Assembly: GCF_949769195.1 (NCBI RefSeq)
Contig: NZ_OX458333.1
Coordinates: forward strand, 2,232,001 to 2,296,000
Length of the DNA: 64,000 nt
Source: Methylocaldum szegediense
Lineage (GTDB): Bacteria; Pseudomonadota; Gammaproteobacteria; Methylococcales; Methylococcaceae
Reading direction: 5' to 3'
This document shows, in pieces, positions 17,986-26,838 of the stretch. The stretch's first letter is position 1, and the number at the start of each line of letters is the position of its first letter. The position numbers were made by a program, and so were the translations under genes. The notes beneath the pieces are model-generated. The model did no database searches and was not told where the DNA came from. It saw nothing but the letters and a program-made list of their open reading frames with translations.

Positions 17986-18991
17986 TATGAAATCCGGAAT
18001 GCGATTCGGGCTGTCCGGTTGCGGAGCCGGCTTGGAGGCGGCGGAACCCTTTGATTGGATCGAGCTGGCCGAACGGGCCGAGCAATTGGGCTTTTCCTCG
18101 CTGTGGATTAACGAGGAACACTTTCAGCACCGGATGCACAGCGGAAGCGGAAGGCACTGTCTGTCCCCCCTGATCGTGGCGGCGGCGATGGCGGCACGGA
18201 CCCGGCGCATCCGGATCGGTTTTTCGGTGCTCCTGTTGCCGCTGCATCATCCCCTGCGTTTGGCGGAAGAAATCGCCAGCCTTGACGTGCTGTCAGGCGG
18301 CCGGATCGACTTCGGCATTTCCCGCGGCGGGAATCCCGGCTATTTCGAAGCCTACGGGGTGAATCCGGCGAACAGCGAAACCGCTTTCGCAGATGCCTTG
18401 CGTTTCATCCTGAAGTGCTGGACCACGAAAGAAATGCCGTTGGGCCAAGGCCTTTATTCGGTGGAACCCAAACCGATACAGAAACCCCATCCACCGGTGT
18501 ACGTCGGCGCCTATAGCCCGGAGCGCGCCGCCTGGACCGTGCGCGAAGGGCATCGCCTGATCCAGCACGGCATCCAGGCACTCTCTCACGTGGAGAACCT
18601 GCTCCGCGCCTATGCCGAAGCGGGAGGCGATCCGGCCGATGTACCGGTGGGGCGCTTCGTCTATGTCGGCGAAAGCGATGCCGCCGCTCGGCGCGACTTG
18701 CAACCGGTAATCCGGGCGTTGACCGAGCGACTCAGGAAAGCGGGAATCGTTCGGCGCGGCGTGATCGACGAAGCCATGCTCGATGCCGAGCGCTTCTATC
18801 GGGAAATGGTCATCGCCGGCGGGCCGGAAACCTGTGTCGAGCGAATCCATGCTCTGAGCGACCGGCTCGGCATCCGGCACCTCAACTGCCTGGCCTCGTT
18901 CTTCGGTTATCTGCCGCCGACACAACTGCAGCGATCGCTGGAGCGGCTGTCCTTCGAAGTCATGCCCCCTTTCCAACCTACCAAACCCTAG
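17969..18991 (+). CDS. LLM-class flavin-dependent monooxygenase 1
   Basis: A 340-residue luciferase-like (TIM-barrel) FMN-dependent oxidoreductase. Visible blocks are MRFGLSGCG, AERAEQLGFSSLWINEEHF, TRRIRIGFSVLLLPLHHPLRLAEEIASLDVLSGGRIDFGISRG and KPIQKPHPPVYVGAYSPE. Family members oxidise alkanesulfonates, nitrilotriacetate/EDTA chelates, aldehydes and similar compounds using reduced flavin supplied by a reductase. A GAGGAA Shine-Dalgarno sequence precedes ATG 17969. The start overlaps the binding-protein gene, which indicates translational coupling. Its place inside a TonB/FecCD import operon suggests action on the imported ligand. The substrate is unknown. Confidence 0.9.
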   Translation: MAIRSDMKSGMRFGLSGCGAGLEAAEPFDWIELAERAEQLGFSSLWINEEHFQHRMHSGSGRHCLSPLIVAAAMAARTRRIRIGFSVLLLPLHHPLRLAEEIASLDVLSGGRIDFGISRGGNPGYFEAYGVNPANSETAFADALRFILKCWTTKEMPLGQGLYSVEPKPIQKPHPPVYVGAYSPERAAWTVREGHRLIQHGIQALSHVENLLRAYAEAGGDPADVPVGRFVYVGESDAAARRDLQPVIRALTERLRKAGIVRRGVIDEAMLDAERFYREMVIAGGPETCVERIHALSDRLGIRHLNCLASFFGYLPPTQLQRSLERLSFEVMPPFQPTKP

Positions 18992-19001
18992 AAGAAATCT
19001 C

Positions 19002-19976
19002 ATGAACTTCGGGCTATTTTGCTTCTACGAGAATTACGACGGCGATTACGCCAAGGTATTGGCCTCCCAGACCGCGCTGGTGCAGTACGCCGAGGGACTG
19101 GGGTTTCAGGAAGCCTGGGTCGCCGAGCATCACTTCACCGATTTCGGTGTCAGCCCTTCCGTCCTGCTGTTGCTGGCCCATTTGGCCGGTGTCACGAAGC
19201 GCATCCGTTTGGGCACCGCGGCGCTGTTGCTGCCTTTTCACGATCCCATCAAGGCGGCCGAGGACATCGCCACCCTCGATCATTTGAGCGGCGGCAGACT
19301 CAATCTGGGTGTCGCCCATGGCGGCCCTTTTCCTCTGCAAAACAGGCATTTCAAGGTGCCGCCCGAAACCGCCCGGACGAAGATGCTGGAAGCCCTCGAA
19401 CTCATCGTCCGGCTGCTCGGCACCGATAAGGTCAGCCACTCCGGAACCCATTTTCAGATCGAGGGCGTCACGACTCACCCGAAACCGCTGCAACGCCCGA
19501 TACCCGTGTTCCTGGCATCGCAAAATCCCGAGGTCGTGCATCATGCCGCGAACCGCGGTTACGGGCTCCTCGGGGGGCAAGGTGCAACCATTGATAAGCT
19601 CAAGCCAACTCTCGCCCACTATCCTGGGATCAATCCCTCATCGCCCAAGCCGCTCACCCTGCTTCGAACCTTTTACGTCGCCAAAACCCGAGCGGCCGCC
19701 TTGGCGGTAGCGCTACCCTCAATCCGGCGTTTCCGGGAGAGAATGAGAACCATGCTGGCGGACAATGGAGAGCCATCCGGTCTCGTGACGATCGAGGTCG
19801 ACCGTTTGCTGGAAAACGCGCTGATCGGCGATGTGGCGGAATGCCGGGACAAGATACAAAAACTCCGGGAAGAACTGGATCTGAACAGCTTGGTGTTGAA
19901 ACCCGCCGCCAACGATCCCGCCGCCAATCGCTATAGCCTGTCGCTGTTCGGCGAGGAGGTCATGCCCTATGTGTAA
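19002..19976 (+). CDS. LLM-class flavin-dependent monooxygenase 2
   Basis: A second, clearly different luciferase-like monooxygenase (324 residues), 10 bases after the first. Blocks are MNFGLFCFYENYDGDY, YAEGLGFQEAWVAEHHFTDFGVSPSVLLLLAHLAG, TKRIRLGTAALLLPFHDPIKAAEDIATLDHLSGGRLNLGVAHGG and HPKPLQRPIPVFLASQNPE. It resembles the bacterial-luciferase alpha-like side of the family more than its neighbour does, so the pair might act as two enzymes or as a heteromer. Its last codons lie at the left end of the inserted IS481 element, and the native stop was probably displaced by the insertion. Confidence 0.88.
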   Translation: MNFGLFCFYENYDGDYAKVLASQTALVQYAEGLGFQEAWVAEHHFTDFGVSPSVLLLLAHLAGVTKRIRLGTAALLLPFHDPIKAAEDIATLDHLSGGRLNLGVAHGGPFPLQNRHFKVPPETARTKMLEALELIVRLLGTDKVSHSGTHFQIEGVTTHPKPLQRPIPVFLASQNPEVVHHAANRGYGLLGGQGATIDKLKPTLAHYPGINPSSPKPLTLLRTFYVAKTRAAALAVALPSIRRFRERMRTMLADNGEPSGLVTIEVDRLLENALIGDVAECRDKIQKLREELDLNSLVLKPAANDPAANRYSLSLFGEEVMPYV

Positions 19977-21090
19977 ACGTCGGGTTTCTCCTTCTCAAGA
20001 GAAACCTTTTAGGCAGGGACTAGGTGTCGCGTCTCGTGTGATTATTTACCGAGAAGGAGTTATGCTCTGTTCGAAGCCCGGAGCCTTCTCCAGGAGATAT
20101 TCGGTTCGTCCAAGTGAGGTTTCTCTCCATGCAGATTCGTCTTCATAAGAACGCCCGTACCACCCCGGCCGTTCGGCAGGCCATTCAAGCGTCCACGTTG
20201 AGCGAGCGCGCCTTGGCCCAAAAGCATGGCATTAGCCGAACGACCGTCCGCAAGTGGAAACACCGATCCTCGGTCGAAGATGCCTCGCATCGGCCCCACA
20301 CCCTCAGAACCACGCTCACGCCCGCCCAGGAAGCCATCGTGGTCTACCTCCGCCAAGCTCTGCTCCTCCCCTTGGATGATCTCCTGGCCGTGACCCGGGA
20401 ATTTCTCAATCCCGCCGTGTCCCGTTCCGGGCTAGACCGCTGCCTGCGCCGCCACGGGGTGGCGTCCCTCAAGACCCTGCTTCCGCCTACAGAGAAGGCG
20501 AAGGTCAAACCCTTCAAGGCCTATGAGCCCGGCTTCCTTCACCTGGATGTTAAGTACTTGCCCGCCATCGACGGCGAACCCCGCCGATACCTGTTCGTCG
20601 CCATCGACCGCGCCACCCGCTGGGTCTATGTCGCCCTCAAGCCCAACCGCTCCGCCTTAAGCGCAAAGGACTTCCTCAAAGCGGTGATTCAGGCCGCGCC
20701 TTTCCGCATCCAGAAATGCCTGACCGACAACGGCTCGGAGTTTACCGACCGTTTCCTGACCCGAACTCGGCAGCCCTCGGGGACGCATGAGTTTGACCGC
20801 CTCTGTACTGAACAAGGCATCGAACATCGCCTGATTCCGCCGGGCCGGCCCCAAACGAATGGCCTGGTGGAACGCTTCAATGGCCGCATCGAGGAGGTGT
20901 TGCAAACCCATCACTTCGATTCAACCGCCGATCTGGACACCACCTTGCACCGCTATGTCGAGCTGTACAATCATCACATTCCCCAAAAGGCCTTAGGCCA
21001 TCTCACCCCGATCCAGGCTCTCAAAAACTGGCAACTGTCCCATCCTCATCTTTTTCGAAAGAAGGTTTACGATCTTGCGGGACTTGACAA
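19970..21090. mobile_element. IS481-family insertion sequence splitting the transport operon
   Basis: An element of about 1.1 kb lies between the second monooxygenase and the FecCD permease, in the same orientation as the operon. The left end is TGTGTAAACG (19970) and the right end reads TTGTCAAGTC on the opposite strand (to 21090). The trinucleotide CTA flanks both sides, with CTAG intact on the right. That fits the CTAG-type target preference known for IS481. The inverted repeats are weak, so exact ends are approximate. Confidence 0.75.
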
Positions 21091-21094
21091 CTAG
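20129..21094 (+). CDS. IS481-family transposase (rve integrase core)
   Basis: A 321-residue transposase. An N-terminal helix-turn-helix (ALAQKHGISRTTVRKWKHR) is followed by an rve-type core: the first Asp in LDVKYLPAIDG, the second in TDNGSEF, and the Glu in NGLVERFNGRIEEVLQ. The end has the IS481-style HYVELYNHHIPQKALGHLTPIQAL pattern. ATG 20129 starts 'MQIRLHKNARTTPAVR', the usual IS481 beginning. The stop codon is formed by the CTAG at the right boundary. The gene appears intact. Confidence 0.93.
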   Translation: MQIRLHKNARTTPAVRQAIQASTLSERALAQKHGISRTTVRKWKHRSSVEDASHRPHTLRTTLTPAQEAIVVYLRQALLLPLDDLLAVTREFLNPAVSRSGLDRCLRRHGVASLKTLLPPTEKAKVKPFKAYEPGFLHLDVKYLPAIDGEPRRYLFVAIDRATRWVYVALKPNRSALSAKDFLKAVIQAAPFRIQKCLTDNGSEFTDRFLTRTRQPSGTHEFDRLCTEQGIEHRLIPPGRPQTNGLVERFNGRIEEVLQTHHFDSTADLDTTLHRYVELYNHHIPQKALGHLTPIQALKNWQLSHPHLFRKKVYDLAGLDN

Positions 21095-21098
21095 GCCC

Positions 21099-22109
21099 AT
21101 GATCGTGGACTATCGCCTGGCGGGATTGCTGCTCCTGCTCGTTCTGATGTCGGTGTTGTCTCTGACCCTGGGCCGCTATCCCATAGCGCTGCCGGAACTG
21201 GTACAGGTGCTGGTCGGCCTCGGCAGCGGGCAAGTCGCGGACGAGGGACAGCAAGTCTTGCGCAACGTGCTGTTCGAGATCCGGCTACCTCGCATCCTGG
21301 CAGCGGTCCTGGTGGGCGCCGGGCTATCGGTTTCCGGCGCCGCCTTTCAGGCGATCTTCGTCAATCCGCTGGTCTCGCCGGGGCTGCTCGGGGTGCTGGC
21401 GGGAGGTTCCTTCGGCGCGGCGTTGGGAATGATCATCTCCGACCACTCGCTGGTGGTACAAGTCAGCGCCTTTCTCTTCGGCCTGCTCGCGGTGCTCATA
21501 GCCCTCGGCATCGTCAGGGTCTATCGCAACGAATCCCTGCTCATGCTGGTGTTGGGCGGCATCATCAGCAGCGGATTGTTCACCGCCCTATTGTCGATCG
21601 TCAAATATCTCGCAGATCCCTACAACCAACTGCCCGCCATCGTCTACTGGCTGATGGGCAATCTGTCCAACGTCGAGCTGTCGGTAGTGTTGACTTTGGC
21701 ACTGCCGATGCTGGCCGGCATCCTGCTTTTAGCGGTCTACGCCCGGCACATGAACGTGCTCAGCATGGGTGACGAGGAGGCGCGGTCCCTGGGCATCGAC
21801 ACGCGGCGCGTACGGCTCGTGATCATTCTCTCCGCCACCTTGATCAGCGCACTCACCGTGGTGATGGCCGGGATGATCGGCTGGATCGGCCTCATCGTCC
21901 CGCACATCGCGCGACTGATCGTAGGACCGGACAACGGACGTCTGGTGCCGGCCAGCGCCCTGTTGGGCGGGATATTCCTGTTGGTGGTGGACGACCTGGC
22001 GCGCAATCTGTTTACCGTGGAAATCCCCATCGGCGTGCTCAGCGAATTGCTCGGCATCCCCATATTCATCCTGGTATTGCGCAATGCCCGCAAGGGATGG
22101 AGTGGATGA
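21099..22109 (+). CDS. FecCD-type ABC importer permease
   Basis: A 336-residue polytopic membrane protein of the FecCD/BtuC family with about ten hydrophobic segments. It has the family blocks IRLPRILAAVLVGAGLSVSGAAFQAIFVNPLVSPGLLGVLAGGSFGAALG, GDEEARSLGIDTRRVR and GWIGLIVPHIARLIVGPDN. It forms the inner-membrane channel for the cluster's ligand and would dock the binding protein at 16954. ATG 21099 is just past the IS481 boundary. The IS now separates it from the promoter-proximal genes. The stop overlaps the ATPase start (ATGA). Confidence 0.92.
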   Translation: MIVDYRLAGLLLLLVLMSVLSLTLGRYPIALPELVQVLVGLGSGQVADEGQQVLRNVLFEIRLPRILAAVLVGAGLSVSGAAFQAIFVNPLVSPGLLGVLAGGSFGAALGMIISDHSLVVQVSAFLFGLLAVLIALGIVRVYRNESLLMLVLGGIISSGLFTALLSIVKYLADPYNQLPAIVYWLMGNLSNVELSVVLTLALPMLAGILLLAVYARHMNVLSMGDEEARSLGIDTRRVRLVIILSATLISALTVVMAGMIGWIGLIVPHIARLIVGPDNGRLVPASALLGGIFLLVVDDLARNLFTVEIPIGVLSELLGIPIFILVLRNARKGWSG

Positions 22110-22918
22110 TGGTGCTGGAAGCCCGGAACATCGTGTTCGGCTATAGCGACCGGGTGGTGCTGAACGGGGTTTCGGTCCAGGTCGAGGCGGGAAAAGTGGT
22201 GTCCCTGCTGGGACCCAACGGCACCGGCAAGAGCACGCTGCTCAAGATTCTGCTGGGCATCAAGCGGCCCGCGAAAGGCGAGGTCCTCCTGGACGGCACG
22301 CCGCTCGCTCGCATCGCGCCCCGCGAATACGCCCGCAATGTGGCCTATGTGCCGCAACTCCACAACGCCACCTTTCCCTATACTGTGCTCGACGTGGTGC
22401 TCATGGGCCGAATGCCGCATACGGGCTTTTTCTCAGGCTATTCGAAAAAAGACCGCCGCCTTGCCGAAGAGGCACTGGAGCGCCTCTCTCTCGGCCATCT
22501 CAAGACGCGGCCGTATTCGGAAATCAGCGGCGGCGAACGCCAACTAGTCCTCATCGCCCGTGCGCTGGCACAGGAAGCGCGGATTTTCATCCTGGACGAA
22601 CCGGTCGGCGGACTCGATTACGGCAATCAGCTGCGTCTCCTGGAACGCATCCGCAGCCTCGCCCGGGAAGGCTATGCGTTCATCCAGTCCACCCATTTTC
22701 CGGAACACGCCCTGCTGGTTTCAGACAGCGTATTGCTGCTGAACAGTGGGCGGATCGTCGCCGAAGGAAATCCCGTCGACGTGATCACCCCCGAAAACAT
22801 TTACCGGCTTTATGGCGTGGAGGTGGATATGGTGCGCCTCGGCGGCAGCTATTCCGCCTGCGTACCCAGATTCTGTGCGGATCGGACCCGCGAACACCGG
22901 TTTGCTCTCAGGAAATAG
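22106..22918 (+). CDS. ABC importer ATP-binding protein (FecE/BtuD type)
   Basis: A 270-residue nucleotide-binding subunit with Walker A GPNGTGKST near residue 37, Q-loop VPQLHN, signature ISGGERQLV, Walker B IFILDEP, D-loop GGLDYG and the switch His in QSTHFPEHA. It is the partner of the FecCD permease, with which it overlaps by four bases. The tail beyond LYGVEVDMV is longer than usual. The gene ends about 415 bp before nifH on the same strand. Confidence 0.93.
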   Translation: MMVLEARNIVFGYSDRVVLNGVSVQVEAGKVVSLLGPNGTGKSTLLKILLGIKRPAKGEVLLDGTPLARIAPREYARNVAYVPQLHNATFPYTVLDVVLMGRMPHTGFFSGYSKKDRRLAEEALERLSLGHLKTRPYSEISGGERQLVLIARALAQEARIFILDEPVGGLDYGNQLRLLERIRSLAREGYAFIQSTHFPEHALLVSDSVLLLNSGRIVAEGNPVDVITPENIYRLYGVEVDMVRLGGSYSACVPRFCADRTREHRFALRK

Positions 22919-23147
22919 GATCGGCGAAATGCACACGGCTTTTCCCGGCTCATCCAAACAGTCGGTTGACGCTCGCCGGAGACAGAGCGAAATCCACCCC
23001 GGCGACGCTTTTACATGCGCTAAAACAGTGCGGATAAGCGCACTTTTCCATAGGAAAAGTAAGGTTTAAGTGCATCCCCTTTCCTCGCAAATTTCCACGC
23101 CTCAGACATTTCATTTGAATTCAGTGACTTGCAAAACGCAGCCACCC

Positions 23148-23163
23148 TGGTACGAATCTTGGT
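23148..23163 (+). promoter_or_regulatory. Possible sigma-54 promoter of nifH
   Basis: TGGTACG-N4-TTGGT has the -24 GG and the spacing of a sigma-54 promoter, but the -12 GC is replaced by GG. It lies about 170 bp before nifH. I found no clear NifA upstream site (TGT-N10-ACA) in the 230 bases before it, so the call is weak. Confidence 0.3.
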
Positions 23164-23184
23164 TATATACCGTTGGAAATAACG
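23161..23184. promoter_or_regulatory. Candidate ModE box in the nifH upstream region
   Basis: GGTTATATA-N6-GAAATAACG matches about 15 of 18 positions of the recalled ModE consensus, and the following AT also fits. It overlaps the downstream edge of the weak sigma-54 candidate and lies about 150 bp before nifH. If bound, ModE could act directly on nitrogenase transcription. Confidence 0.45.
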
Positions 23185-23220
23185 ATTCGCCGCCTTCATC
23201 GTCCCGGATAACGGGCGCGG

Positions 23221-24214
<994 letters not shown>

Positions 24215-24557
24215 GGAAAGAGGAGGCGCTCGAATCCGACTTTTATGCCATTCGGCATTCGAACGAACATCACTAGGGTGTGTTAGCCCTTCGACGGGCT
24301 CAGGACAGGCCCTTCGACGGGCTCAGGACAGGCTCTGCGTAACCCACCGATTCGAGGTGCTCGGTGGGTCACAGCCTGGCGGCCTAACCCACTCTACTTG
24401 GACTCTAGCCGAGCGATACGCGTGCGTAGCTCGGCCTACCTGTTCAGCCGGGTCCCGTGGCCGTTCACGATGATGAGGCGGAGCCGCCTCGACGCTCGCC
24501 ATGATGGGCCGCCCGGTAACTTGGTTAAATCCGCCATTCACTAAAAGGACCATTGCC
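24215..24557. repeat. nifH-nifK spacer with REP-like repeats; nifD absent
   Basis: Only 343 bases separate nifH and nifK. The spacer contains two perfect tandem 23-bp copies of a GCCCTTCGACGGGCTCAGGA-type unit (24286-24308, 24309-24331). These are followed by a TAACCCACCGATTCGAGG / GGTGGGTCA palindromic unit (about 24340-24371), also found near 34655. No reading frame resembles NifD, neither its N-terminus nor its C-terminus. Similar repeats elsewhere in the window make recombination or mis-assembly across repeats plausible. Confidence 0.85.
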
Positions 24558-26117
24558 ATGCCACAAAACTCCGAACACGTGATCGACCATTTCAACCTAT
24601 TCCGCCAACCCGAATACACCGAGATGTTCGAGAACAAGAAGCGGGAATTCGAATTCATGGAACCCGAAGATAAGGTCGCAGCAACTAGGGAATGGATGAA
24701 AACCGAGGAATATCGCGACAAAAATTTCGCGCGCGAAGCCCTGGTCATCAATCCGTCCAAGGCCTGCCAGCCGCTGGGGGCTGTATTCGCCGCCCTCGGC
24801 TTCGAGGGCACCCTGCCCTTCGTCCACGGTTCCCAGGGCTGCGTGGCCTATTACCGCAGCCACTTGAGCCGCCACTTCAAAGAACCGGCGCCCTGCGTGT
24901 CGTCGTCCATGACCGAGGACGCCGCGGTATTCGGGGGCCTGGGCAATATGATCGACGGCCTGGCCAATGCCTACAACTTGTACAAGCCCAAGATGATCGC
25001 CGTGTCCACCACGTGCATGGCCGAGGTGATCGGCGACGATCTCAATGCCTTCATCAAGACGGCCAAGGAAAGAGGCAGCGTGCCGCCGGATTTCGAAGTG
25101 CCGTTCGCACACACGCCGGCTTTCGTCGGCAGCCACATCACCGGCTACGACAATATGATGCGCGGCATTCTTCAACACTTCTGGGACGGCAAGGCCGGTA
25201 CCGAGGAGCCCTTGGCGCGCAAACCCAAGGACTCGATCAATGTCATCGGCGGCTTCGACGGCTTCTCCGTGGGCAACCTTCGGGAAATCCGGCGCATGCT
25301 CGAGCTCATGGAGGTCGACTTCACTATCCTCGGGGACAACAGCGACGTCCTGGATACCCCGACCGACGGCGAATACCGCATGTTCGACGGCGGCACTACC
25401 CAGGAACAGACCGCCAATGCCTTGCACGCCAAGGCGACCATTTCCATGCAGGAATTCTGTACGGAAAAAACCCTGCCCTTCATCGCCGAGCACGGCCAGG
25501 AGGTGATCGCCCTAAACCACCCGGTCGGGGTCGGCGCTACCGATGGCTTTCTCATGGCGGTATCGCGCATCACCGGCAAACCCATCCCCAAGGCATTGGA
25601 GCGGGAGCGCGGACAACTGGTGGACGCCATCGCCGATTCTTCCGCCCATATCCACGGCAAATCCTTCGCCATCTACGGCGACCCGGATCTCTGCCTGGGC
25701 CTCGCCGGATTCCTGCTGGAACTGGGCGCCGAACCGAAGCATATCCTGTCGACCAACGGCAGCAAGGCTTGGGCGGAAAAGGTGGAAACCATGCTTTCGT
25801 ATTCGCCCTTCGGCCAGAACTGTCATGTCTATCCCGGCAGGGATTTGTGGCACATGCGTTCGCTGCTGTTCACCGATCCGGTCGACTTCCTGATCGGCAA
25901 CACCTACGGCAAATACCTCGAGCGCGATACAGGTACGCCCCTGATCCGCATCGGCTTCCCGGTCTTCGATCGCCATCACCACCATCGCTATCCGGTGTGG
26001 GGCTATCAGGGCGCGCTCAACGTGCTGGTCTGGATCCTGGACAAGATTTTCGACGACATGGACCGCAACACGATCGTGCCGTCCAAGACCGATTACAGCT
26101 TCGATATCATTCGTTGA
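24558..26117 (+). CDS. nifK: Nitrogenase molybdenum-iron protein beta chain
   Basis: A 519-residue NifK, which with NifD forms the MoFe protein alpha2-beta2 and contributes three of the P-cluster cysteines. They are visible in [30 protein letters not shown] and [12 protein letters not shown]. The [13 protein letters not shown] segment (P-cluster Ser) and [16 protein letters not shown] are also intact. ATG 24558 follows an AAAAGGACC Shine-Dalgarno sequence and gives the normal start (residues 17-30 [14 protein letters not shown]). The protein looks functional, yet its obligate partner gene nifD is not beside it. Confidence 0.97.
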   Translation: MPQNSEHVIDHFNLFRQPEYTEMFENKKREFEFMEPEDKVAATREWMKTEEYRDKNFAREALVINPSKACQPLGAVFAALGFEGTLPFVHGSQGCVAYYRSHLSRHFKEPAPCVSSSMTEDAAVFGGLGNMIDGLANAYNLYKPKMIAVSTTCMAEVIGDDLNAFIKTAKERGSVPPDFEVPFAHTPAFVGSHITGYDNMMRGILQHFWDGKAGTEEPLARKPKDSINVIGGFDGFSVGNLREIRRMLELMEVDFTILGDNSDVLDTPTDGEYRMFDGGTTQEQTANALHAKATISMQEFCTEKTLPFIAEHGQEVIALNHPVGVGATDGFLMAVSRITGKPIPKALERERGQLVDAIADSSAHIHGKSFAIYGDPDLCLGLAGFLLELGAEPKHILSTNGSKAWAEKVETMLSYSPFGQNCHVYPGRDLWHMRSLLFTDPVDFLIGNTYGKYLERDTGTPLIRIGFPVFDRHHHHRYPVWGYQGALNVLVWILDKIFDDMDRNTIVPSKTDYSFDIIR

Positions 26118-26262
26118 ACTTCTCCCGAGATCGGAAAAACTTCGGGACATTCGTTTCTCAATCGAGCTACTGTCGGGACAGGGACGACAGGGATGTCCCA
26201 TTGCGTAGCTCGCAGCATTCCAGTATGACTGCGCACTCCATCATGATCAGGAGGTAATGATG

Positions 26263-26670
26263 ATGACCACCGAAAACGCTCAACTCACGGAACAGCACAT
26301 CTCGAAAATGGTCCACCGCTTCTATGAACGCGCCATGGCCGATGACGGCCTGCGCCCGATATTCGAGGCGACGATACACGACTGGGATGCACATCACAGG
26401 GTCGTCGTGGATTTCTGGTCGCGTGTCCTGCTGAATACAGACCGCTATCGGGGCTCGCCCTATCCGCCGCACGCCGGCCTTCCCATTCGTTCCGAACATT
26501 TCGACCGCTGGCTGACGCTGTTCCGGGAAACGGCTCAGGAAGTCCTTCCGGCCGACGCAGCAGAACTGGCCATAGCTCGAGCCGAACACATGGCGGAAGC
26601 ATTCAAGGCCGGCATGTTCCATGGCTTCGGAACCCCACTCAAGCCGAGGCTCGGCCATCCGATCACGTAG
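26263..26670 (+). CDS. Group III truncated haemoglobin
   Basis: A 135-residue globin of the trHbP/Ctb (group III) class. Blocks are ISKMVHRFYERAMADDGLRPIFEATIHDWDAHHRVVVDFWSRVLL, PYPPHAGLPIRSEHFDRWLTLFRETAQE with the proximal-type His, and AEHMAEAFKAGMF. Such globins bind O2 or NO and may detoxify NO or buffer oxygen, which suits a gene directly after nitrogenase. ATG 26263 is preferred over 26257 and 26260 because it lies 8 bases from AGGAGG. It could be co-transcribed with nifK. Confidence 0.85.
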   Translation: MTTENAQLTEQHISKMVHRFYERAMADDGLRPIFEATIHDWDAHHRVVVDFWSRVLLNTDRYRGSPYPPHAGLPIRSEHFDRWLTLFRETAQEVLPADAAELAIARAEHMAEAFKAGMFHGFGTPLKPRLGHPIT

Positions 26671-26717
26671 GCGTCGATCTCGTCGCCCGAGCGGAGGATG
26701 CCGGAGCCGTCGAAATC

Positions 26718-26838
26718 CTTAGGGAAGCTCTGAAAAAGTGGATTCCGTTCATGCCCTTCCACGGACTTGTCGTAAGCCAAGTCGAAGGGCTGAGGGCAAA
26801 TGGCCTACCAGGATAGGCACTTTCAGAGCTTCCTTAGA
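26718..26838. repeat. MITE-like repeat with terminal inverted repeats
   Basis: The left end CTTAGGGAAGCTCTGAAAAAGTG and right end CACTTTCAGAGCTTCCTTAG are imperfect inverted repeats of about 20 bp around a 70-bp core. A related copy is at 55581-55673 (GGAAGCATTGAACAAG then TGGATTCCGTTC in common). The right end overlaps the last codons of the minus-strand ModC-like gene, so the element supplies that gene's stop codon. Confidence 0.65.

Noticed and set aside
24692-26257. A 521-residue open frame overlapping nifK in another frame (possible hidden nifD)
   Set aside because: Its sequence is Arg/Gly/Pro/His-rich shadow coding with no NifD motif. The real frame encodes NifK.
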